From Bdellovibrionales bacterium (GTDB taxonomy: Bacteria; Bdellovibrionota; Bdellovibrionia; Bdellovibrionales; UBA1609): DNA of 11,936 bases. How positions within the stretch are numbered: position 1 is the first letter of the stretch; every line of letters starts with the position of its first letter. Below are positions 6,517 to 11,936 of this stretch, in pieces. Where the stretch lies: positions 1-11,936 of the forward strand of contig JAGRAK010000030.1 of assembly GCA_020434645.1 (NCBI GenBank). Direction: 5' to 3'. The translations under genes and the position numbers were made by a program. The notes beneath the pieces were generated by a model. That model had not been told where the DNA came from and did not search any database. It saw only the letters and a list, made by a program, of their open reading frames with translations.

Positions 6517-7131
6517 ATGGACATCATTGAATGCAAAGATGAATTTACTTGGATAGATAAAATCAATACTTGGGTGAAGCAGGAGCTCGATAGGAGTCGC
6601 GCAAAGAGTTTATTTCTGCCCGCAGGGTCTACTCCTAGACCCTTGTACCAAAACTGGGAGGTAAGTGGTGCTCCATTTTCTGGTGACGTGCGGCTTATGC
6701 AGCTGGATGAAATTTTAAATGGCGAGAAGAAAAATGCCTTTCGTCATTTTTTTCAAGAGACATTGCCAAGTTATCAAAAACAGTTTCAATACATAGATGA
6801 GGCTGACAAATGTGCTGATTTGGCGATTTTAGGCTTAGGAGTTAATGGGCATGTTGGCTATCATGAGCCAGGTTTGTCACCACAATTTTATTCAGGTTGC
6901 TTGACTCTGAATCCTGAGACAATTGAGCACAGTCAGCTCGATCCGGGAGTTCGTGTGGTGACATATGGGCTGCAGGCATTTTTAAAAGCAAAATCAATAT
7001 TGCTGATTGTTAGAGGTGTCAGCAAACGTGATATTTTACGAGAAGTATTGGGTGCTGATTGCGTGCTCCCGGCAGCTTACTTAAAAAAACACAATCATCT
7101 TTCAATTGTTACAGACTTTAAATTAGAGTGA
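6517..7131 (+). CDS. Short NagB/6-phosphogluconolactonase-family protein
   Basis: A 204-residue protein of the NagB/RpiA-like sugar-phosphate isomerase family. Visible motifs are FLPAGSTPRPLY at 33-44 (phosphate loop), LMQLDEI at 60-66 (Asp64 matching the catalytic Asp72 of E. coli NagB), ILGLGVNGHVGYHEPG at 104-119, and a C-terminal PAAYLKKHNHLSIVTD stretch at 185-200. GHVGYHEPG resembles glucosamine-6-phosphate deaminase (GHIAFNEP) more than 6-phosphogluconolactonase. It is about 60 residues shorter than NagB (266), with the loss in the interior. Asn110 replaces the Asp of the DGH motif, while His112 and Glu117 are kept. Activity is thus uncertain. An in-frame TAG four codons upstream makes this ATG the first possible; it has no Shine-Dalgarno. 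The end overlaps the M48 gene's 3' end by nine bases. Confidence 0.75.
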   Translation: MDIIECKDEFTWIDKINTWVKQELDRSRAKSLFLPAGSTPRPLYQNWEVSGAPFSGDVRLMQLDEILNGEKKNAFRHFFQETLPSYQKQFQYIDEADKCADLAILGLGVNGHVGYHEPGLSPQFYSGCLTLNPETIEHSQLDPGVRVVTYGLQAFLKAKSILLIVRGVSKRDILREVLGADCVLPAAYLKKHNHLSIVTDFKLE

Positions 7132-7938
7132 CCCGCAGTCGGGACTCTTGCCGCTCTGAATGGCATTGTTGTAAATTCGTCTAGCTTTTGCCATGTTCGA
7201 CTGTAGCCCCGAAATGCGACTAGCATTTGACGGGTGGGTCGACATAAACTCAGGTGGAGCCCCACCCCCAGCTTTCGCCATATTCCGCCAAAGCTCAACG
7301 CTTTGTTCTGGCACGAAGCCAGCTTGCGCCATTAAGTTAAGTCCGATTTCATCAGCTTCAGACTCGTGTTTTCGACTAAATGGTAATAGAACACCAAATT
7401 GAGCTCCGACACCAAGGCCGGCTAGAATGAGACCGCGATTTTCATTTTGCTGATCAAGCATGGCATCAGCAACAGCCATCCCGGTCTGTGTAATAGTCGA
7501 TTGCGAGACGCGTTCGGCACCATGTCTAGCTATGACGTGACCGACCTCATGCCCCAATACTGCCGCCAGTTGATCTGCATTTTTGGCGACAGAAAGCATG
7601 CCGGTGTGAACACCTATTTTGCCACCAGGGAGAGCAAAAGCATTTGCTGATGAATCTTTAAAGACAACAACTTCCCAATTTTGTACTCCGGTCTTATCAT
7701 GGGCTTCTTGAGTGATGGCATTTGCAATGCATTTTACATAAGCATTAATTCGAGAGTTGTATTCAATAGGGGTTTTTTTCTTCATTTCATCAAATGCTTG
7801 CCCGCCCACGCTGCCCATTTCGCCATCAGATACGACTATAAATTGTTTTCTCCCGGTGGGCGATGTGACACAGGCCGCGAGTGAAAATATTGTAACAAGA
7901 ATTACTTTAAATATAGTGCGTTCGATAAATTTCTTCAT
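7123..7938 (-). CDS. M48-family zinc metallopeptidase lipoprotein (LoiP/BepA-like)
   Basis: A 271-residue lipoprotein. The signal sequence ends in the lipobox SLAAC with Cys23, followed by Val, so outer-membrane location is likely. The M48 catalytic domain shows ANAFALPGGKIGVHTGML at 99-114, the zinc motif LGHEVGHVIARH at 128-139 (H130, E131, H134), the third ligand Glu192 in HESEADEIG at 191-199, and STHPSNASRI at 233-242 near the end. This is the pattern of short periplasmic M48 peptidases such as LoiP (YggG), which act in outer-membrane protein quality control; it lacks the TPR tail of BepA. No clear Shine-Dalgarno precedes the ATG, but the gap to the upstream gene is only 34 bases, so it is probably the last gene of the minus-strand run. 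Confidence 0.9.
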   Translation of the reverse strand: MKKFIERTIFKVILVTIFSLAACVTSPTGRKQFIVVSDGEMGSVGGQAFDEMKKKTPIEYNSRINAYVKCIANAITQEAHDKTGVQNWEVVVFKDSSANAFALPGGKIGVHTGMLSVAKNADQLAAVLGHEVGHVIARHGAERVSQSTITQTGMAVADAMLDQQNENRGLILAGLGVGAQFGVLLPFSRKHESEADEIGLNLMAQAGFVPEQSVELWRNMAKAGGGAPPEFMSTHPSNASRISGLQSNMAKARRIYNNAIQSGKSPDCGSL

Positions 7939-7972
7939 ATTTTTCGATTATGAACTACAGAGGCGTAATTGG

Positions 7973-9181
7973 TCAATTTGTGTACGCATTGATATATTTT
8001 TTTGGCACTCGCAGCTGCAGAAGGGGGTCGGCTTCAAGCTGAACGGCATTGTGTAGGCCAAATTGTCGTCGAATTTCAGGTAGCATGATGATCATGCGCT
8101 TAAGAACTGATCTTGGTAGTATCCAACGCAAGGGCAGTGGTAGGCTGTGCTCTAATTTACGAATCATTTTTCGATTTTGAGACTTTGAAGATGTCAGTTG
8201 AAATTCTTCTAGGGGAAGATCGTTTACAGGCATAGGGACGTATTGGAGGGCATTAAATTCTGCTGTGGGCTTTACTCCTGAACGATAAGCTTCAAATATT
8301 TCGGTAACAGAATTTTCAACGGCCTCAATGGGCAATCGAATACTAATGTCGGTATTGGGGCGGCAGGTATTGAGTTCTTGATCAGAGTGTGTGAGCCATT
8401 CGTCGCCGCGCGAATTGTGCACTAGAAGTCCAATTTCTTCACCGGCTTTGTTTTTGCCATCATGGTCATGGAGGATCATAGCAAGCGCATCAGAAATAAA
8501 GTGTCGAAATGGATAGTGTATGTTATTGCGAGTCCAAGTGAGAATTTCTTTTCGAGGTACGCGAACATGCCCGGCCGCGAAACTGTCTGTTAAAAAATGA
8601 TCAGCAAATCCGCCGTAGAATAATGCTTTGTTAAATAAGGCGAGATCTTGTTTGGCATGAGCTTCTATGGCGAAGTCTAGTGCCATTTCATGGTATTTGA
8701 CATAAGCTACAACGTTGCCCCACGCGAAGTGATCTTCATTTGTAGAGGCTAACTTGAGGTACTTTGGAGAGGCGAGCGCTATAGCCCAGGTGCAAGTCGG
8801 GTATTGAACTTCAGGATGAGTTTTTTGAGTATATTGAATTCGACCTTGCTTTGTAATACAGCGAAAAAGCTTATTTGAAATATTTATGTTTACATTATTT
8901 CTATATGCTCGAGCTGGCGTTGCGAAAAAATCACCTAAGGCGACCACATCACCATAGGTGTAGCTAAAAGTCATGTTTTGTCTGGGTAGGCTATGTTGAG
9001 CACAATTTGACATCATGTTGGATTTTAGGCAGGCCTTCAAAAAACCACTATCACCCAGTTGCTTGTGTTCGCCAGAAGAGTATTTTTGATCAGAACATTC
9101 TTCAGCACGAATTTGAGAGTAGATGAGGTTAGAGAAGGCAATAACCAGACAAAGCAAGTAATTATGAAATTTTTTATTCAT
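7973..9181 (-). CDS. Secreted zinc-dependent phospholipase C-like protein
   Basis: A 402-residue protein with a signal peptide (hydrophobic 8-22, likely cut after QIRA near residue 26). The core has the zinc-ligand pattern of phospholipase C/P1 nuclease enzymes. HFLTDSFAAGH at 195-205 places His195, Asp199 and His205 with the same spacing as His118, Asp122 and His128 of Bacillus cereus phospholipase C. HFISD (227-231) could match the later His/Glu pair. Further histidines in NEDHF (151), YHEM (164) and EAH (175) precede it. GDVVALGDFFATP at 77-89 is a stretch I have seen in related uncharacterised proteins. The C-terminal 170 residues are unassigned. Lipid hydrolysis is inferred from the fold pattern; the true substrate is unknown. 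It starts seven bases after the FliG-C-like gene, so the two are probably co-translated. Confidence 0.62.
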   Translation of the reverse strand: MNKKFHNYLLCLVIAFSNLIYSQIRAEECSDQKYSSGEHKQLGDSGFLKACLKSNMMSNCAQHSLPRQNMTFSYTYGDVVALGDFFATPARAYRNNVNINISNKLFRCITKQGRIQYTQKTHPEVQYPTCTWAIALASPKYLKLASTNEDHFAWGNVVAYVKYHEMALDFAIEAHAKQDLALFNKALFYGGFADHFLTDSFAAGHVRVPRKEILTWTRNNIHYPFRHFISDALAMILHDHDGKNKAGEEIGLLVHNSRGDEWLTHSDQELNTCRPNTDISIRLPIEAVENSVTEIFEAYRSGVKPTAEFNALQYVPMPVNDLPLEEFQLTSSKSQNRKMIRKLEHSLPLPLRWILPRSVLKRMIIMLPEIRRQFGLHNAVQLEADPLLQLRVPKKYINAYTN

Positions 9182-9188
9182 ATTCGAC

Positions 9189-9935
9189 TTACGCGATCTT
9201 CTTGATTTGAGCTAATTTCTCTTTAAAAATCTTGAGTTCATTTTTCAGTTGGTTGTTTTCATTTTGCAAAAGATGAAGTCGTGATTTTAATGAATTGACC
9301 TCAGCGCTACTTGCTCCACTTGCGTTACTGCTAGTATGGGCGGGGGCAGCGCTCGCAGTAGCAGATTCGCTTTCGGCAGCACTTGAATCCATACTTGGCT
9401 GGTGCATGGATTTGCCTAATTTATCTTCAAAACCCTCTGGGATGGCCAATTCAGGGGCGAATTTCTCAACTCGTAAGTAACCATTTGTGATCATGTTGCG
9501 AACTTCTTGCAAAATTTTAATAAAAGCTGAACTGACTTCTGCAGGGGAGGGGCTTTTGGCTTTGAATAAATCTTCAATATTTCTTCTCTGAGAATGTGAG
9601 TATGTCGAAAGAAGTCTTTCGTTCTCTTCCTCTTTTAGGCCATGCATTGCTGTTGCAAGTGTCAATTCTTGTAGGCGACCGGCAATCTCATTGAGTGCGG
9701 AGTTCTCCCAAGAGAAAATCTTTTCTATGGTTAACATTTTATCACGAATGGCAGTTGACCATCGAGCGTCTTCTTTTTCAATCATTTGTAAAAAGTTATC
9801 TTGCTTTTGTTTTCCGCAGGTTTCGATAAGCTGCACTATTTGAATAAATCCGCCTGATTTTTGATAGCGTGTGAGCATGGCCATTAAGAAAGTCCTTTCA
9901 AATGTATTAGACAAATATTTATCGGCCAGTTTCAT
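9189..9935 (-). CDS. FliG C-domain-like protein with leucine-zipper tail
   Basis: A 248-residue cytoplasmic protein. Residues about 30-157 align by eye without large gaps to the end of FliG: QIVQLIETC...QMIEKED resembles the FliG stretch before its C domain, then IRDKMLTIEKIF (63-74), LATAMHGLKEEENERLL (93-109) and VRNMITNGYLRVEK (145-158) follow FliG-C. It lacks the N-terminal FliF-binding domain and the EHPQ motif used to bind FliM. The charged torque-helix residues are not clearly kept. Residues 175-211 are a Ser/Ala-rich linker. Residues 212-246 form a coiled coil with perfect heptads: L216, L223, L230, F237, I244 and L220, N227, L234, L241. Start: the ATG at 9935 has no ribosome site, while Met18 (9884) has GAAAGGA eight bases before it and may be the real start. 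A CheY-like gene lies 62 bases upstream. Confidence 0.72.
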   Translation of the reverse strand: MKLADKYLSNTFERTFLMAMLTRYQKSGGFIQIVQLIETCGKQKQDNFLQMIEKEDARWSTAIRDKMLTIEKIFSWENSALNEIAGRLQELTLATAMHGLKEEENERLLSTYSHSQRRNIEDLFKAKSPSPAEVSSAFIKILQEVRNMITNGYLRVEKFAPELAIPEGFEDKLGKSMHQPSMDSSAAESESATASAAPAHTSSNASGASSAEVNSLKSRLHLLQNENNQLKNELKIFKEKLAQIKKIA

Positions 9936-9968
9936 CAGATTTTTTAATTATTTATCTCTGGTCTTTTG

Positions 9969-9988
9969 TATTGAGTGTCGTCTCAATA
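9969..9988. repeat. 7-bp inverted repeat between the receiver and FliG-C-like genes
   Basis: TATTGAG (9969-9975) and CTCAATA (9982-9988) flank a six-base loop. A second, shorter palindrome, CTCA-ATA-TGAG (9982-9992), shares the right arm. No T-run follows on the minus strand, so it is not a standard terminator. It could be an operator or an RNA stem that tunes expression between the two genes. Confidence 0.4.
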
Positions 9989-9997
9989 TGAGATGGC

Positions 9998-10390
9998 TCA
10001 AGCTCGTAGTTTATCAAGCTGAGTGTATAATTGTGCGGTATTAGGAGGTTTAATATAAAACGCAGTGACGTCAAGACAAAGGGCTGTCATTTTTAGTAGC
10101 TCTTCTTTATTTGAAGTTAATATTATAAATGGAAGTTTTTTACAGCTGCTGTCATTTCGTACTTTTTCAAGAAGTTGAAGGCCGCTCATTTCGGGCATAT
10201 TGATATCTGAGATAATGACATCTGGTAGCTTCTTATTGTTTCGCTTTAAATCTTGCAGCAGTAGCCAGCCAGCGGCGCCGTTTTCAGCTTGAGTAACATC
10301 AGCCCCATATTTCACGAGCGTAGCGAGCAGATCTGCACGAATGGCCTTAGAGTCTTCAACTAGTAATATCTTAAGATTATGACCAGCCAT
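9998..10390 (-). CDS. CheY-like single-domain response regulator
   Basis: A 130-residue stand-alone receiver domain with no output domain. The phosphorylation machinery is complete: acidic pair Glu12-Asp13 in LLVEDS, phospho-acceptor Asp62 in IISDINMPEMSG (59-70), Thr92 in ILTSN, and Lys114 in FYIKPP (111-116). It should be phosphorylated by a histidine kinase not present in this window and act by binding a partner protein. The start lies two bases after the FecR-domain gene's stop and lacks its own Shine-Dalgarno, pointing to coupled translation. The next gene, a FliG-C-like protein, is the natural candidate partner; CheY of chemotaxis binds FliM rather than FliG, so this would be a different contact. 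Confidence 0.93.
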   Translation of the reverse strand: MAGHNLKILLVEDSKAIRADLLATLVKYGADVTQAENGAAGWLLLQDLKRNNKKLPDVIISDINMPEMSGLQLLEKVRNDSSCKKLPFIILTSNKEELLKMTALCLDVTAFYIKPPNTAQLYTQLDKLRA

Positions 10391-10392
10391 GT

Positions 10393-11346
10393 TTATTTTG
10401 CTTGTGTCTTTTTATTAAAATACTTTTCATAAACATCTTTGCCAATGGAGTCGATCTCTTCTTGAGTGGGCTTCTTTTTCTTCGCGCTTGGCGCCATTTG
10501 ATATAAGCCTGCCACGACGGCGGTGTTAATATCTTCGGGAGATAAATCTTTGTTGGCGCTGAGTTCTTTATAGAGGTCTTCGTTTTCTAACTTGATATCA
10601 TTGAGTATCGCTTCTTTAGATTTTTCTGCTAAAGTGTTGAGCTTTTCTTGTGTTTCAGCAGGCAGACTCGCAATCTCTTCTTTTGTGGTTTGTACGGCCG
10701 TATCGCCTTGTAATGTTAAAAGCTCTTCTTTAGTTGCTTCTATGATTTTTGGAGCTGATTCTGCTTTGGGTTTGGCTTCTGCAGAAAATCCAGTTTTGAT
10801 TTTGACCACTTCTTTTGGTTTATTTTTAGAACTCATATCCACTTGACCACGTAAAACAGTGATTTCTGTTCCCGCAGAGGGGTTTGATCTGGTGAAAAAG
10901 TCAGTCCCACGAACTCCAGCAACGGCAGTGGGAGTTTTTACAGTCATATTGTTTCTTGGGCCTGATTTTGAAATCAAAGCTCGAACACGGCCGTAAATTA
11001 ACTTAACTGAAGAGCTGTCTTTAGCTTCGGCTTTCTCTGCGACATCTGGCATAACCATTGTTGTGCCGACGCCTATTACCAGATAGTCACCATTCGGATA
11101 CACAATTTTTGCTTTTCCGTCAGCACCGCTTTGTATGATTTCACTAGGTTTAATTTTTTTTCCGATTTTTGCTAATTCATATGAATATTTATTACCTTCA
11201 TAAAGAGCAAATGGGCCTTTGTCTTCAGGGCCAGCCGGAGTGCGCAAGATTTTAACATCACCTTTTTTTGCAACGATGGTACCGACGAAAGTCTGTGCCC
11301 ATAAAGGCCAGGAAAAAAATATTATAAGCGTGATAATTGTTTTCAT
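10393..11346 (-). CDS. Secreted FecR-domain protein
   Basis: A 317-residue protein with a short signal peptide (ITLIIFFSWPLWA, cut near residue 17). The FecR domain spans about 65-175: SGADGKAKIVYPNGDYLVIG at 73-92, LIYGRVRALI at 116-125, and the signature VKTPTAVAGVRGTDF at 136-150, followed by TVLRGQVDM. Residues 190-317 are charged and Lys/Glu-rich, mostly helical with no membrane span, including a TKEELL/TKEEIA near-repeat at 205-226. Classical FecR relays TonB-receptor signals to a sigma factor, but it has an N-terminal cytoplasmic anchor. Here the protein is exported and no sigma factor is near, so it belongs to the secreted FecR group of unknown role. GAAAGG eight bases before the ATG supports the start. 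It heads the minus-strand gene run. Confidence 0.85.
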   Translation of the reverse strand: MKTIITLIIFFSWPLWAQTFVGTIVAKKGDVKILRTPAGPEDKGPFALYEGNKYSYELAKIGKKIKPSEIIQSGADGKAKIVYPNGDYLVIGVGTTMVMPDVAEKAEAKDSSSVKLIYGRVRALISKSGPRNNMTVKTPTAVAGVRGTDFFTRSNPSAGTEITVLRGQVDMSSKNKPKEVVKIKTGFSAEAKPKAESAPKIIEATKEELLTLQGDTAVQTTKEEIASLPAETQEKLNTLAEKSKEAILNDIKLENEDLYKELSANKDLSPEDINTAVVAGLYQMAPSAKKKKPTQEEIDSIGKDVYEKYFNKKTQAK

Positions 11347-11425
11347 TGGTAAGCCTTTCTATACTCAATTCATGTAGTCAGCGTGATACACGTACAGATG
11401 ACTGTCAATTCGTGGAGAGTTAATT

Positions 11426-11936
11426 ATGAAAAGTTTTTTTTCTTTTGGTCTAATTCTAAGCTTAATATTAAGCCCTTGTTCTAGTTGGGCGGCTGACCGC
11501 AGCGGCACAGCGGCTGATGCCAACTCGAAAGAAGAGAATCTTGAAACACAGCTTAGCTACCCTGAACTTGAGGTCACGCCTAGGGCAAGCGAGCGACTGG
11601 ATATCGAATATAAAAATGAAAAACGCACATCATGGCAAACACATTTGCCTATACAATTTTCTGCTCTGGCTACTTTGTATGCGGGGACAAGCTCATCTGT
11701 AAAAGATGGGGCAACAGCTGACGAAAAAGACAGTTATGAAACAGCCCAAACAATAGCGGTTGGAGTTGGGGCGGGTTGGCTTGTGTTAACGGGTGCACTG
11801 GCGGCTGCTTACCGCCCATATCGAACTGGTCGAATTGAAATTTCTAAGTTACCGAAGGGTACGCCGCGCGAGCAACTCACTCGTGAACGAATTTCTGAAG
11901 AGGCTCTTTATGCTCCTGCAGCGCTCGCAAACAAAT
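11426..11936 (+). CDS. Partial secreted or membrane protein of unknown function
   Basis: An open frame of 170 codons that runs off the right edge without a stop. GGAG at 11414-11417 sits eight bases before the ATG. The first 22 residues form a signal peptide (hydrophobic 6-16, SSWA just before the likely cut). The mature start, 23-65, is acidic, with the motif LSYPELEVTPRASERL at 43-58. Two weakly hydrophobic stretches follow: 77-88 and a Gly/Ala-rich one at 108-128 (IAVGVGAGWLVLTGALAAAY), probably a membrane helix. Then come basic residues (YRPYRTGR) and a charged tail. I do not recognise a named family; the style recalls hypothetical envelope proteins of Bdellovibrio-like bacteria. It is divergent from the FecR-domain gene across 79 bases. 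Confidence 0.75.
   Translation, partial: MKSFFSFGLILSLILSPCSSWAADRSGTAADANSKEENLETQLSYPELEVTPRASERLDIEYKNEKRTSWQTHLPIQFSALATLYAGTSSSVKDGATADEKDSYETAQTIAVGVGAGWLVLTGALAAAYRPYRTGRIEISKLPKGTPREQLTRERISEEALYAPAALANK

Noticed and set aside
6489..6566. Upstream extension of the PIG-L protein to the ATG at 6566
   Set aside because: The extra 26 residues overlap the divergent NagB-like gene and do not resemble family N-termini; the start at 6488 has a ribosome site and the normal beginning.
7095..8056. Several open frames on both strands across the M48 gene and its start
   Set aside because: They lie antisense to or out of frame with a well-supported M48 peptidase and show no family motifs or ribosome sites.
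9295..9480. Plus-strand open frame with hydrophobic residues antisense to the FliG-C-like gene
   Set aside because: It is the complement of the Ser/Ala-rich linker; the Ala/Leu-rich translation is a by-product of that low-complexity stretch.
11403..11408. TTGACA on the minus strand as -35 of the FecR-domain gene
   Set aside because: No acceptable -10 lies 15-19 bases downstream (the 17-base position reads CACGCT), so the match is likely chance.

Overview
The window reads as an ordinary-density chromosomal segment of a Gram-negative bacterium with a moderate, slightly AT-leaning base composition. Predicted lipoproteins with lipoboxes, Sec signal peptides, a lytic transglycosylase and a periplasmic-type c cytochrome imply an outer membrane. 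The mix of a membrane PilZ protein, FecR-domain protein, single-domain response regulator, LprI-like protein, persulfide dioxygenase and the style of the last hypothetical protein fits Bdellovibrionota or former deltaproteobacteria. That placement is an inference from gene content, not from a marker gene. No rRNA, tRNA, CRISPR array, insertion sequence or integrase is visible, and no stretch over 300 bases lacks a gene. Longest gene-free stretches: 14-159, 2472-2590 and 5686-5792.

Left part (1-2471): the start codon of a gene leaving the window on the left; a secreted diheme cytochrome c; a small cytoplasmic parvulin (ppiC); a two-CBS-domain protein; and a TrmO-type tRNA methyltransferase. 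These are short, independently oriented, mostly convergent or divergent units. Middle part (2591-5266): a lipoprotein lytic transglycosylase overlaps by 4 bases a membrane-anchored PilZ protein, suggesting c-di-GMP-linked control of wall cleavage. A persulfide dioxygenase follows.

At 5248-5812 an LprI-like gene sits between two exact 19-bp direct repeats. One copy forms the end of the dioxygenase gene; the other forms the end of the next gene on the opposite strand (a PIG-L deacetylase). This looks like the scar of a one-gene insertion between two genes that once overlapped tail to tail. The PIG-L deacetylase is divergent, across only 28 bases, from a short NagB-like sugar-phosphate isomerase/deaminase. 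The two could act in sequence on an N-acetylated amino sugar.

Right part (7123-11346, minus strand): five genes run head to tail. In transcription order they are a FecR-domain secreted protein, a CheY-like receiver (2-base gap), a FliG-C-like protein with its own leucine-zipper tail, a secreted zinc-phospholipase-C-like protein (7-base gap) and an M48 lipoprotein peptidase (34-base gap). The pairing of a receiver with a FliG-C-like protein that lacks the parts used to join a flagellar switch, next to cell-envelope enzymes, is the most unusual arrangement here. A divergent secreted or membrane protein of unknown function runs off the right edge.
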